Shown here: positions 47,895 to 60,986 of the stretch, piece by piece
How the letters are laid out: every line of letters starts with the position of its first letter
How positions within the stretch are numbered: position 1 is the stretch's first letter
Assembly (NCBI GenBank): GCA_963854835.1
Contig: OY978527.1
Span: 29,492,047-29,556,046 of the forward strand
Length of the DNA stretch: 64,000 bases
Source: Megamerina dolium
Taxonomy: Eukaryota > Arthropoda > Insecta > Diptera > Megamerinidae
Direction: 5' to 3'
Notes under the pieces: model-generated
Databases searched by the model: none
What the model saw: the letters and a program-made list of their open reading frames with translations, nothing else
Told to the model about the DNA's origin: nothing
Program-made: the position numbers and the translations under genes

Positions 47895-50800
47895 GTAAAT
47901 GCAAAAATTATGTAAATAAATCCGACAATGTATATGGATTAGCATATATATGTACATTTACACTGTGCAACAATTTTTGGATTATAATGCGGATGTTGAA
48001 TAGCTCTATGTTATGCGAGTAGTATATGGTAGTAACAGCAACATTAATAGACAATGATTTAAGAATATATGAAAATTATAAATAGTACAATAATTTCACT
48101 TTAGAATTTTGTGTTTGTTGACACCATTTAAAATGCCTTAAAAAAAGGAGTAAAATGACATGTAAAAGTGAAAGATAAAAGGTTAATTTTTTGTTCTACA
48201 AAAAATTCACTTCCTATATTTTTTCTTCTTTCTTTCTTTTCTACTCTTTTCTATTCTATGGAAGTTATTCTAGAGTTATCTGAACATATGTTTTGATATT
48301 ATAGGTGTGTGCGAGCTCATCTTAATTTGAGGGCTTAAATTGATATGTTATTGGAATATTTACAGCACTGCTTCGAAATAGGAAAGATAATTGACAAGAG
48401 TGTCAATTCGTTCGTTTCTAAATTTGACATTTCCTAAATGGAGAAACAAAGAAAAAAAAAAAATGAGGAATTTGAAAATTTTCGTTTTTAAAAATAAAGA
48501 ATATGGGTTCCCTTTTTCCCGTTTCTTTATTTTTAAAATATTTATTTTGTTCTGTTTCAAAACGAAAAATCGCTGCTAACGAACTTCACTGTTCTGTGCT
48601 AATACAGTTTTAATTTCATAGCTAATATTTAGGTATGAAAAGTTTGCTTGAAATTTTCCTAAATTGTTCGTATTCACTGTATTATCGGCATATTTCCAAT
48701 ATCTATAAAAACTTATTAGTCCTCTCTTTCATTCGGGAACGGCATGGGCTATAGTCCTGAAATATGGTATGCTTCACGAATGGAAGTTTAAGCATATATT
48801 CGGGCATTTAACTTTTTGGGAATGGGTAATTTTTAAAGAATATAAAGAGGTACTAAATCTTATATAACTTAATACACTACCTAATTTATTTAATTAATAG
48901 TTATTCATATCAATTTATGCTTTTCTTTTTCCAACAGAAAATTGCATTTTTTCTATTTGCTATCGTTTGGACGATATGTAATGGGCCAATGGCAAAGGGT
49001 GACGATCCCATACCAAGCGAAGAACAAGCAGAACAAAATGCAGTGAAAACATTACGATTAGACTTAGATCCAGAAAATTTGGTTAAGGATAGTAAAACAG
49101 AGAAACGTGATTCATCAGCGCAAACAATTGGTAAGTACGTAGATATATACACATACTTTCTGGAGGGCTGGATGATTTTTACGCCACACGAATGTTAGTA
49201 TAGTAATAATTTAGTTTTTGTTCACTATATCCGCTATATGCACTCTTTTTGACGGCCCGTAATATAAATTACTATTTCATATTAAAAATATTCATTTTAG
49301 TGAAATTTTTTAATAAGATTATTAAAATCTTCTAAGGATATGATAAGATATGATGAATATGGTGTAAAAATCATTTACCCACAAGAAAAAGTGCTGACCC
49401 GAGTTATCTAATACAGTTTTAAAATGAATATATTCTTAAGTTTGTCAGGAACAAAAAGTAGTCTACCATACATTTGATTTTGAACCGAATTTATTTATTC
49501 GCTTCAATATTATCCTCATATTTGTATACAGTACCATCATTCGTTGATAAAACCAGAGATGAACCATTTCGACCAATTTATCGTCCCATCTATCGGGATA
49601 TGGGAACACCTTTTCGTTCGGCAGCGTTCTCAGGTGTTCGAACTTTGGCCACTCCCCAGGTAAGTTACAGTTCCTGGCACTACTACATAATGGTAAATGC
49701 AAATATTGGCTTATAATTCTTTTTGATTTTGTTTAACAAATCCATTGATTTGAAATTAGCACACATACACACATGCACTGAACCCTTTCCTCTTCTCTGC
49801 AGCAATCGAAAATAAATGCAAACAAACGAAATAGATAAAAGTAAATGAGAAATAATAGAGCTGACATGTTGATATCAGTTCCATAATAATAAAAAGTGAG
49901 ACATATGGGTGGTGGAGGTGGAGGATGTTAGATTGATGGCGCAAATGCTATTGTCAGTGTTTATTTAATGTTCGATGTTGAACAGGAATCGTAGCAGCGG
50001 TTGAAAATAAATAACTCTGTAGGTTTGACTCTGGATTGACATTTTCCACTGGTTTTGTCTCTTTTCATCTTTTATTCTATTGACGAAGGTTCTTTGTTAA
50101 TATCAATTCAGCACTCTTATGAGGATTTGCTTGGTTTCCGCACATAACCACAAAAAGAAATCGAATAGAATTAAATTGAAATCTTTTGTAAATATTTTCT
50201 ATTCTACTCTAGTATGTATTCGTGAGTAAACATTTTTTTTATTCAGTTTTAAATGCTTAATTTTTTGACGCAAGTAAGGGTATTAATTACCAGCAGCAAG
50301 AGACCTTTCTAACCGTAGCAAGATAATCTTAAGTCTGTACTCTGTTTAATTATTTTACGTCAGATAATTAAGTTTTGTTTTAATACTTAGATAAAAAGGA
50401 ACCAATATGATAATTAGGAAATCGGACGTAAGCCAATTAAAATATTCGTAAGAGACATGTACCTCCTTCAAGTGTATTGTTAATATGAAAAAAAAGACTA
50501 CTATACGAGTATTTCTAGGATTACGATATTTTCCCTTCATATGAAGTTGAAAAAGTTGCACCATAAGGAATTAAGCTTTTCTATTCAAACACTGTTTTGG
50601 GGAAACCTCTTAATGGACCGTGTTTCCTTGGCTTTTTTCCAAGCTTTGTAGTGTAATCTGATCGATAATAACTGATCAATTTCGAGCAAGTTGTTGTTCA
50701 TCTGATACAGTTTATCAGTCGTTCAGTGTTTCAGTTCGATCAAATTCTGCATTCGAACTGCATCTACGAGGTTTAAATCTATACTCGAAAATAAATGAAA

Positions 50801-53800
50801 AATTTGTGCGGATTAAAGATTTGTTTTAAATTTCTGCTACTCCTAATGTTTCTTGTTTTGTGTATATACATTTTTTTGTAAGTATATCTTTCCTTATGAA
50901 CAACTTTCAAGTAATCGATAATACGATCAAATTAATTTTTACAATTGAGTGCAATTAAATATTTATTGAACGGTATTTATTTATGATTTCTATTAGACTT
51001 AAGAATGAGCATACGTACCAAAATATACACATACCACTGCTTTATGTGTATGCATATTTCTATAGAGATGAAAGAAAGGCCAGCTAAAAATTACTCTTAA
51101 AGATAATTAGGGTTGCCAGTCGTGTGGTGTGTTGTGAAAAGTGTTGTGTTTATAAAGAAAGTTTATGATATATTTTTTCGTTCAAACATTTTTTTGAGGT
51201 CATATATATGTATATTGATACATTTCTGAATTTTGACAGTTTTTATTGTACTATATTCCATTCAAATGCCGCCATTGGAAAAATACTTATTGTTATTTTT
51301 TCAATTTGGAAAAAAGAACTGAATTCTTTATAATGATTTACTCAGATCTACATATTTTTAATGAGTTTTACAATTTTTGACAAACTTGGAATGAAATGAA
51401 TTCAATTCAAGTATTTACGAAAAGTGCTAAACCAAAATATACTTTAGTAAAATACTAGAAAACTGAAGAAAAACTTTACTTAATTTAGACAGGGTTTTCG
51501 GAAAGTAGTTTTTTTTTTTTCAAATAGAGAATTTCATTGAATCTTATCACAGCTAACTATACACTTCAGTCGCATTGTTCATGTACATATATTTTTACAG
51601 TTTATATAGCAAAACTCGGTTGTGAAAAATTTTATTTCTTTTTGATTCTTTTTTGATTCTTCGCAGTTTTTGTTTAATGTCGTATCAAATATGGAAAGTC
51701 AAAACGAACACTTTTATCATATTTGCGATTGAAAAGCTAAAAATGAAGGCCTGTTGAAGCTGATGAAGGCAAAATAAGCACATTAATTAATGCAAACTAT
51801 CGAATAACGACTCGTAAGATCGTTGAGAGTTTAAATTTATTTAAGTCGTTCGTAATGACTATTCTCGCGAAATAACTTGGTTTAATTTCCAACCTCGGCA
51901 GATGGCTCACATATGCTCATACAGGAAAAAAATTTTCTTTGACGCATTGATGAGTGTGAGTTGCTTTTCAAATGTCATGAAAATGATCAATTTTTGTAGC
52001 ATATCATTACTGGAATGTAACATGAGTTGCTCTTCAGAATGTTAAATTCAAGAGATTACAGACTAAAGAAGATGAAGCGGCTAAAAGCATTTCGAAATAC
52101 AGCAAGAAAAGATCAAGCTTTTTACGTGGTGTAACCAAACAATGTCATGATCAATTACGAAGTGTACTGCCATCAGCCGGATATCAACAGAAAAGGCCTG
52201 TATTAATTAATAGAAATTGTATGACGATCCAACAAGATAATGCAACTTTGGTAATGTTGAATGTCAAAAATTAGTTGGATTAGTTTTTTGCCAGCAAAGA
52301 TCAGAAGTTTTATGACAATGTTACTGCCAGATAGATGGCAAAAGTTATTGCAGAAATTTCAGCAAAAATTGCTTCCCAAACAACCTTAGTACAGTAGTCT
52401 TTCTTACTTTCTAAGACCAATTGAACAAATTATTCCCTATCACAAATGTCTTTTTGATCCCTTCAAATGAACTATATAGAATCCGAATAAATATGATAAT
52501 TATTTGTCAAAGTTCCAAAGACTTGAGGTCATTTTTCAACGTTCGGTTAAACGCTAATCAGAGCTTTAACCAACGTTTAGAAATATAATTTTCTGATTAT
52601 ACATATTATCGCCAAGATACAATGTCGACCAGCTGATAATCTGAAGACTAAGTTCTAACAATAAAATGTAAATACAATATTAAAGGTATTGTACTTGCAA
52701 TTTTTATAGGTGTCGTAGATCAGTGCTTGGTGCGTTCGCCTGTACCTAACCTGTGGGTTATGTTTTCAATCTCCATCACAAGTTTCTAAGAGAGCTCTGT
52801 GAGAAAGCTCAGAAAAGTGATGTCAGAAGGGTTCTGCGGTTCGGAGCCGGCTAATATAATACTGCCCAAAAATTAATATTCACAACAGTACTGGAAGAGA
52901 AGCTCGGTCAAAATGCCCTTCGGGAACTATAAGTGCTATATATATTTTCTTTTTACTTACGATTTAATATTTGTAGATGGAACTGAATGGCAACCCTATA
53001 TTTGTACAACATTTATTCATAATTGAATTTGTTGGCTTTTATATAGTTCAGTGCAATGAATTAGTGAATATGTATAAATATATAGTACATATATGTATAT
53101 ATAGTACATGCACGTAGATCCTTTTTCGTTGAAGCGAATGTAGTGGATTGAATTTTTCATAAATTTATTTGAGCTCATGAACTTCAATAACAAGAACAAC
53201 ATTATGCTTATACAATGTTGAGCACTATAATCACTTCATTACGTTCGATGAGATTTTTAATAAACTTTATCATACAACTAAGGCCAAGTGATAACCATTG
53301 CACAATATTGTTGAGTTGCTCTGCATTAATTCGCATGCCACGTTGAAGCTGCTGAAAAAGTTTAGTTTTAAATCAAACAAAATAGCTCAATAAGAAGGTT
53401 TTTAATAGGGTTGATGCATTTTTGTACTCGATATATGTTTATATATTATTTGGTTATATTGACTTTTCCCAAAAATCGGCCATCGAATCTTTTAGTCGTT
53501 TATTTTATAGGCAATTTTAGTTTGTATTGCCAATATTTTAATAAATGTATCGTCAAAGCTGAAGAGAATGAACTCTCACGATATGGCAGATGTACTTAAA
53601 CATTTCTCTTTTGCTGCCCTTTGACGGTTTTACTAGACTACACTAACGTAATCGTCTATGCCCTAGGTCGCGATACAAAATGTGTCCCACAGTGATACAT
53701 AAATACGTATATATGTATATATTTATATTGGCTTGCATTAATAACTGCATTATAAAGTGATGTTACCACTTCAAATTAAGTTGACAATATCTGCAACCAA

Positions 53801-56800
53801 GATGGTTCTGTTTGTCTGTCTATAAGTGTACACTATGTATGCTTGTCTGTCGAACTATTAATCTATTCGTTCATTCATGATATGTATTTAATATGCTCTT
53901 ATGGTCCTTCTGTGACATTGAATTGCGCCTGAAATGCATTACGTGCTTCATTCGTCGTCAACATCTACATACATACAAAAGTACTTGTATTCCGGCAATT
54001 GTATTTGTTTGTGTGTGTGACTTTAGGTGGTTATTCTCTTCTGATTGCCAACCATATTGTTTGTGTTGTTGCACAGTAAATCCATTTAGTGGCACTAAGT
54101 GGCTGCTTGAGTGCTTCGCATAAGCGTGGGCGCAGAGGTGGTTGATGCTCTGGTGAACAAATGATAATAAATGAGATGATGATGATACGTTTTAAATTTA
54201 AACGACCTGAATTATATCTTTAGCAGCTTCAAATTGGTTTCTGTGTGTGTGTGTGTGTTTTTTTTTAAATCAGGTGGGATATTTATCAAACGATTTATTA
54301 TAGCCATGTAAATGAAATTATATTATTAATAGAAAATGAAATATAACATTCGAATATAATATACCATATTCATACCAATTGTAAAAGTTCGATGGACTCT
54401 TCATACATACAATTGTGTCTGCCGTAAAGAAAAAACCACAATCACAAAATCTAGGATTTTTGGGGTATGATCTTAAATATTCAAAATGCTTGTCTGAAAT
54501 ATTTTCTTATGTCCTTAATAACTTTTACAATAAGCTACGTAATTTAACGGGTAAAAATATTATGGTTGTATGGGAGATATCAATATCAAGAATATAACTT
54601 ATATTTCTAAATATATTACTGTAAATTCTTTTAAATGGCTTCTAACATTTGACCAGAGTTAATTTTACTTCACTTCGTTTGATGCTTGAAGTTTAAGCAT
54701 CGACTATCAGTATATAGATCGATATATCACCCATTCTTATTTTGAAGTGAACAAAGAAATCCATTATGTAGTTTTTACTTTAAACAATTTAAGGGGATAA
54801 TTTGAAATAAAAAAACACTTTATTCTCTGATTTTTTACGGAGATACAGTTTAAGCAAATTTATTCAAACTTTTTTTTAATTATAAAGCATCATAGCATCA
54901 TAGAGAATATCTAGTTAAATTTTCGTAATTGAATATTGAAAAATAAGCCGGTGACAGAGCATTTCCCAAAACGTATTTTGAAAAAATACGTTGTTCGGTG
55001 AACACGATAACTCGGCGTAGAATTATGAGTTAATTCTCACCCTCCCGTCGTTGTTGAGTTATCATTTTCGTTTTTCAACAGTTCGTGACAAACTACTTTA
55101 ATATGAAAATAGAAAAATGTAAATAACGGGAGAGGGAGGCATTTTATACCAAGAAAGTATATTTCGAGATTGAAAAGTATATTTCGAGATTGAAAAGGAT
55201 AGTGTTCATGGACTTCGAAAAATTGGTTTTCAGAAAAACACATTTGAAGTTTTTTTTTCTCAAAAAGTGAGAACTTACACTGAATCATCGATCCCAGGTT
55301 CATAAAGTACGTTCCTGGCAGCAATCTCGTTGTGTTGGAAAATGAAAAAGAAAAAAATCTATTGCCACCCCCTTAAAGCAACTCAACTTTACATTCCATT
55401 TAGTCCCTTATCATGTGTTCATGTGTTTGAATTTTCTAAAATGAATGATAAATTTTCGGTAAGAGAAACTAAAAAGCATTTTAAAAATTCTATTAGATAA
55501 AAATATTAGTCATCGCAATACATTCAATTTTTGAGTTATGGTTGACATTTTTGTAGAAATGCCCATATATAAGAATATATTAAAAAATTTCTGCTTATTT
55601 TCTGTGTTATGCATTTTTTTTTCACTACCCCTCAAAGCTCTATTATGATAGGGGTGTCTCCCCAAGCGGAGGACAACATGTCATATCTGATAATGTGATT
55701 CCCAATTCAGATGTTGAGGCTGGTGGTGGCGCACCTGATGGTGTGCCAGCATCAACGAACACATATCGTGTACCTCTTAATCTACTATACCAACAACAGC
55801 CTGTACAACAACATCAGCTAATGAGGTCAGCTATACCTTTGAATAATTTGCAAATGGTAACGGGTCAAGCGTATGCTTACGCTGAACCAGAATTGAATGC
55901 ATTACATAGTCGCATGTATCATCAACTCCAACAACAGCAACAACAACACCAGCAGCAGCAGCAACAATTACAACATCTACCCATATTACATTCGGTGCCA
56001 GAAAACGCTAACCATGCGCAACGAATGGAATTCACACCGACTTCGCCTCATCAATTTCAATATATTTTGGCAATTCCGTTATCATATGCACGACAATTAC
56101 AACATCAATTGCCTGCCCATACTGCCCAAAGCTATACGTTGCCAGCAGCACCATTGCAATCACATCTATCGCAGCCAGTTGCAATGGAAACATTTGCAGG
56201 AAAAGAGCTACCGGTGAATTCATATCAAACCGTACATTATTCTACAGCTACTCCAGCAGCGGATGCGTCTATATCTCTAACATCACCGTCGCATGTCACA
56301 GCTAATGCTCCGTTAATGCATTACCAGCAGATTCCCGTCAACATGCTATTTCATGCTACACCACTCTATAATCCCTCAAAAAGTCCCATTCACCAATTGC
56401 AATATGCATCAGCGCCACAATCACATCTGCTACCAGCCAGCAATCAAATTCAGCGTCATTTGTCACAGCAACATTCACCTTTTTATGGTGAGTGAAGAAA
56501 TTTGAAATTGTGATTTTACACTAAACTTTTCGACAGCAAATGTAAACGTCAAATCCCATGGTTTGGTGCCGAAAAGCGCAATTCTTTCTCCAAATAAAAG
56601 AATTTTGTGGATTACACTCTAAGTATACTATATGATATATGATTAATTTTTTGTTTGTTAATTTCCAGTTTATTCCGGTCAACATCTGCAACAACATCAA
56701 CCAGATCAACCACAGCAGTCGTCACCGTCACAGGTTCAGTATCAAGTGAAACCAAAATCACAGCAAGTTGTCCGTATTGGTGGTGGAAGTGCTAAGCCAG

Positions 56801-57459
56801 CTGTCAAACAAAGTGCCCCGCCTTCTTCAGCGACAACCACCACATCCGCGCCACCAGTAGCATCTACTTATGCTTCAGTGAATGCCTTGCCCAAAGTACA
56901 CCATAATACAGTATATGGACCACCACAAGAGCAGGAATCACAAGTTCTACTTGGCCCTTACCATCCGGCACGAGTGAATGATGCGACAATAGTACCATAT
57001 TCGCGATTTATCCCGCCTCAATTTGCTCATAATTATTTTCCAGCATCGCATCAATTCATTGCTGCACCACCTTCAGTTACGCAAGCTTTGGGAACCAAGT
57101 TAGCCTATAGTAGCACAGCATATTCCGCTGCACCTCAACAACCCCATTCTAGAATTGGCAGTAGTGGTGTTGGTGGTGAAACCGTTTCATATTTAAGCCG
57201 TCCTCCTTCGGTATTTTTTGGAAACCATTTATATCAGCTACAGACACCACATGATGGCATCCCTGGCGCCAATAGCTTGGTAACAAAACCTTCTGCAGTT
57301 TCGGAAAATAAAGAGCAGCAGCAGCAGCAGCAAATACAACAACAAATACAACAACAACAAGCGCAACAACCACACCAACAACAGCATCAACCGCGAGTCA
57401 ACACTCCCACCGGTATAACTGCTGCATCGGAACGCACGTCAATTGTGAAATACCCGTAG
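47880..57459 (+). CDS. Secreted Gln/Pro/Tyr-rich protein, five coding exons, product unrecognised
   Basis: Exons 47880-47894, 48938-49130, 49532-49659, 55638-56487 and 56669-57459 join in consistent phases (0, 1, 0, 1) to about 658 residues. The N-terminus is a signal peptide (KIAFFLFAIVWTICNG) split by the first intron after five codons, an arrangement common in insect cuticle and extracellular-matrix genes. An acidic stretch follows, then FRPIYRPIYRDMGTPFRS, and then a long low-complexity region rich in Gln, His, Pro, Ala and Ser, with poly-Gln runs near residues 190-205 and the C-terminus. No catalytic or known domain is seen. A matrix or cuticle role is inference. It may be the gene that adjoins ewg on the Drosophila X tip. 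Confidence 0.8.
48938..49130 (+). CDS. Secreted-protein gene, coding exon 2
   Basis: Acceptor TTTTCCAACAG to donor ATTG/GTAAGT; ends in phase 1. Encodes the hydrophobic signal core and an acidic, Glu/Asp/Lys-rich segment (DDPIPSEEQAEQNAVKTLRL). Confidence 0.8.
49532..49659 (+). CDS. Secreted-protein gene, coding exon 3
   Basis: Acceptor TATACAG (phase 1) to donor CCCCAG/GTAAGT (phase 0). Encodes VPSFVDKTRDEPFRPIYRPI and on to GVRTLATPQ. Confidence 0.75.
49660..51640. other. Large intron 3 of the secreted-protein gene, 5' part
   Basis: AT-rich intronic DNA with no recognised element. The intron spans 49660-55637 and also contains a mariner remnant and a SINE. Confidence 0.5.
51650..52500 (+). 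mobile_element. Decayed mariner (Mos1-like) remnant
   Basis: Broken + strand frames resemble mariner transposase: RIDECELLFKCHENDQFL and HIITGM near 51940-52020 (before the first catalytic Asp), then DQAFYVV and NNVMINYEVYCHQPDINRKG near 52110-52200. Many stops and frameshifts are present. It lies in sense orientation within the large intron. Confidence 0.65.
52709..52950 (+). mobile_element. tRNA-derived SINE copy, internally shortened
   Basis: The head GTCGTAGATCAGTGCTTGG is a mutated box A (TAGCTCAGTGG in other copies), and box B is degraded (GTTTTCAATCTC). The body resumes at AGTTTCTAAGAGAGCTCTGT and continues with CGGTTCGGAGCCGGCTAATA and AACAGTACTGGAAGAGAAGC to CGGTCAAAATGCCC. Compared with the 33.9-kb copy, about 70 bp behind the head are missing. 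Confidence 0.75.
52951..55637. other. Large intron 3 of the secreted-protein gene, 3' part
   Basis: AT-rich DNA, a (GT)n run near 54240-54258, and nothing else recognised. Ends with the pyrimidine-rich acceptor TTTTTTTTTCACTACCCCTC then AAAG. Confidence 0.5.
55638..56487 (+). CDS. Secreted-protein gene, coding exon 4 (Gln-rich)
   Basis: Phase 0 in and phase 1 out (donor TATG/GTGAGT). Encodes LYYDRGVSPSGGQHVISDNV and then a Gln/His/Pro-rich region with a pure Gln run. Short repeats of the type (I/V)P(L/V)N-x-L recur (VPLNLLYQQQ, IPLNNLQMV, IPLSYARQ, IPVNMLFHATP). Confidence 0.85.
56669..57459 (+). CDS. Secreted-protein gene, last coding exon
   Basis: Acceptor AATTTCCAG, phase 1, giving VYSGQHLQQHQPDQPQQSS. 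It continues Ser/Ala/Pro-rich with Tyr-containing motifs (VYGPPQEQESQVLLGPYHPA), a poly-Gln block near 57315-57370, and stops at 57457-57459. Confidence 0.85.
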
Positions 57460-57651
57460 GCAAAGAAAAGACTAAATAACAAAATATTTGCACATATATA
57501 TATGTATTTGATTTATTGTTACATTGAAGAGACTCTTAAGACTAGTTACTTGTAAGAAAACTAACAATTGTATTGTCAGTCCATTTAAAGGGCAAAAATT
57601 TAATTGTTAAGTAGCTTGTAAAAATGTTCTATATTTTCAAAAATTTGGTAC

Positions 57652-57657
57652 AATAAA
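57652..57657 (+). promoter_or_regulatory. Poly(A) signal of the secreted-protein gene
   Basis: AATAAA about 190 nt after the stop codon, followed by T-rich sequence; the likely 3' end is near 57675. Confidence 0.55.
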
Positions 57658-57712
57658 AAAACTCATTTTTAAAATTTCGAAGAATTTTTTCTTTAGAAAA
57701 CTAACATCATAC

Positions 57713-58896
57713 TTACTTACTTATACTTACCGAAAATCCATTCTGGCAGTTTGCAGAGCTGTTGGCTGCTCGTCTCTGTGTTTGCTCGCTGGCGGCAGAT
57801 GAAATTCCAAAAGTTAGTGGCTTCTCCGGTAATTGGTTCTTCGACTGGATGGAAACATAACACCTTCTTGACTGGAGTGTACTCTTTCATTCGGTCAATA
57901 TGACCCTGCCATCATATTCAACTCTTGATTTTACCTTATTCCTACTTCCTCATCGGAGGTGGGAAAGCATATAGTATTCCGTAGCTGACGGTGAGCCAAC
58001 TCAGTGAGGTCGTGTATAAAGTGACTGCCCAGACGATGTATGTTGTGGACCGAGATTCTTACATGCCTTTCTATGAGGCAATGCCTCGTAATAATTCCAA
58101 CTAACTATGTTTACGTTTAGTACTGGCCAGATTCATCGGGTAGTGGCATAGGAGGGTTCCAACTTCCATCCGGCATTCTTTTTCTGTAATGCGTTCAAGG
58201 AGAAAAAGCCCTGGCATCCATGTAAGGTGAATGTTGAACTGCTTCAGTTATGCGTTACTGATGAATGAAAGTAAACTTATTCTAAGGAATTTGTTGCTGC
58301 TTGGTTGTCAGTGAAAATATGTATATTCATATGTGATATAACGTTACACTGAATCCAGCACCTCTGCTTGAAAAACAATGTAGTGGCCCGGCAAACTGAA
58401 CACTATATGAATTCCAAGAGATTCATAGTTCCGTTCTATCCAGTATGTGTGAGTGAAAGTTATTGTCTAACCTCAACTTTGCCGTTTCGAAATCGGCAGT
58501 TCGTGGTATGAAGTTATATTGGTCCAGAATTGTTGTGTGGCCCATACAATGACAGGACCATTCTGAAATACATTCTAGATATTTAAGGTTTAAGCGTTTG
58601 CGCTGTTAACTGCTTCCCCTGGATGTCTAAAGGAATCAGGTGTAACAAAGGTGTATAAGAATAGCCGAATGCGGTTTGCTGGAGTATCTAACTCAGACAT
58701 TGTTTTGTACATGTAATCTATTATCAAGATGCCAAAAGTGGTTTTATAATTGACAAATCGGTGACAAGTGTCGATTTTCTGTTTTTCTTGTGTCTTCTCC
58801 AGGATTTGGCGATGTGTGATAAACAGATGTATGTTTTTCTCAGTCTATCAGTAGCCTTTTAGTTGTAGTCTAGTGGTGGAACATTAACATCATCAC
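57713..58896 (-). mobile_element. Decayed RTE copy
   Basis: The left edge has the reversed element tail (ACTTACTTACTTA). Matches to the intact RTE include AACACCTTCTTGACTGGAGT with TCATTCGGTCAATATGACC, GGTGACAAGTGTCGATTTTC, CTTGTGTCTTCTCCAGGATT, and TAGTGGTGGAACATTAACAT at the far end, near 58875. Large internal deletions and frameshifts are present. It starts just after the poly(A) site of the secreted-protein gene. Confidence 0.75.
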
Positions 58897-59157
58897 TTCT
58901 TTCTTTCTTCTCCAAATCTTTATAATCGTTATAATCTTTATATCGTTAGTTATCGCTAGTTTTGTTACTATTTGGCGCCATTTCAAGGTAATTGATGTTG
59001 ACACAAAGAGAGTTTTATCAAGGGAATTTTTCACCATCAGTAAACAAAAACAAATTCTTCTTAAACTGAAGAAAAAGCATCTGAGTTATGAAATAACCGT
59101 TATTGCCAAATTTTTGTTAATTTTGTCATCAGTGTTTACCAAAGAACGATAGCAAAT

Positions 59158-60986
59158 AAAAAATCACCTCACAGTCGGCTGGGACCGACCAAATTATACC
59201 CTGCATATGTAGATATATATATAAAAAGTTTATTCGAATATCCGTCTTCTTCTTTTACTTCCACTTTTTGGGAAACAATTTTTGCATATACTACTAATTT
59301 ACACCCGAAATATGGTTTACTTAGACGAAGTACTTTGTATGTTAAGAGGGTTCTAAAAGGGATAATTTAAAGGAGGTTTTTAAAATAATTGCGAGGCTTA
59401 GTTTGGGAGCTATATAAAAAGTTGGCGTGGCTTACCTCTTTCCCGTAAATCCAATTAATTTTTCAATATTAATCCACACCTTAAATTTGTTTGTCCTACG
59501 TTGAATAGTTCGTAAGTTATACCGGTTTAAATTTTTTTTTAAATTTCGCAACTTTGTATGGTAGCCCCATTAAGAAGTGGGCGTGGCATGTTGATTTTTT
59601 GTCAGATTATGTACAACTACCATATTAATCTAAGTGTCAATTATGGTTATTCTAGACAGCAGATTGCCGAAGTTACGGCTGTTTCAATTTAAAAGAATTT
59701 TAGTCATTTTGTATGGGGGCTACAATTAACAGTGGGCATGGCGCGCCCATTTCCCGTGAGCCTAGTTGCTCGTACAATACTAATCCATACCTTAAATCTC
59801 GTTGTCCTACGCTAAATGGTTTGCAAGTTATGGAGCTTAAAAGTTTTGGTTTAATTCCCTCGAATTTGTATGGGAGACCCATGAAGGAGTGGGCGTGGCA
59901 TACTGATTTTCTGTCATATTATTTCCTGCCATGTAATGCCATGTTAATCTAAGTGTCAATTATGGTTATTCTTGGCAAAAGATTGTAGAAGTTACAGCTG
60001 TTTCAATTTAAAAGAAGTACAGACACTTTGTATGAGAGCTACGCTAAAAAGTAGGCGTGGCTCACCCACTTTTGGCGAGGTTATATAATAGTATAATATA
60101 ACTCTATGTGCCAAATATTGTTGTCCCAAGTGGTATATTATGTAAGTTATAGCAAGTTAAAGATTTTGAAAAATCCGAGGTTAGTCGCTTTGAATGCTTG
60201 GTGTGGGCGTGGCTATTGACCGATCATGCCCAATATCAATATCCCCTCCGTACCCTTGGATCATAGGTTACTTGTGCCAAATTTCGTCGAAATCGCTCAA
60301 TATTTACTCAAGTTATCGTGCGAACCAGCCAGGTGACAGACAGATGGACGGACGGATGGACAGACGGACGGACATCGTTAAATCGAAACTTTAAGCGACG
60401 CTGATCACGAATGTCCTACGCTAAATGGTTTGTAAGTTATGGAGCTTAAAAGTTATAGTTTAATTCCCTCGACATTGTATGGGAGACCCTTGAAGGAGTG
60501 GGCGTGGGACACTGATTTTCTGCCAGATTATTTCCGACTACGATATTAATCTAAGTGTCAATTATGGTTGTTCTGGGCAGAAGATTGTAGAAGTTACAGC
60601 TGTTTCAATTTAAAAGAAGTACAGACACTTTGTATGGGTGCTACCGTAAAAAGAAGGCGTGGCTCACCCATTTTTGGCGAGGTTATATAGTTGCATAATA
60701 TAACTCTATGTGCCAAATATTGTTATCCCAAGTGGTACATTATATGAGTTATAGGAAGTTTAAGATTTTGAAAATTTCGAGGTTAGTCGCTTTGAATGCT
60801 TGGTGTGGTCGTGGCTATTGACCGATCATGCCCAATATCAATACCCTCCGTACCCTTGGATCATAGGTTACTTATGCCAAATTTCGTCGAAATAGCTCAA
60901 TATTTACTCAAGTTATGGTGCGAACCAGCCAGGTGACAGACAGACGGACGGACGGACATCGTTAAATAGAAAATTTAACGATGTCC
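59158..60986. mobile_element. Second copy of the tandem-unit interspersed element
   Basis: Starts with the same hairpin (GTCGGCTGGGACCGAC) and TATACCCTGCATA as the 43.4-kb copy. It has fewer tandem units and two right-end segments: the (GACG)n end occurs at about 60345-60372 and again at 60938-60957. After the first, the sequence returns from GATCACGAAT straight into the unit interior (GTCCTACGCTAAATGG). It ends in a perfect 14-bp hairpin instead of the expected 3' terminus. Confidence 0.8.
60954..60986. repeat. 14-bp perfect fold-back
   Basis: GGACATCGTTAAAT - AGAAA - ATTTAACGATGTCC. The left arm is the normal element sequence behind the (GACG)n run; the right arm is its inverted copy and marks the end of the element here. 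Confidence 0.9.
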
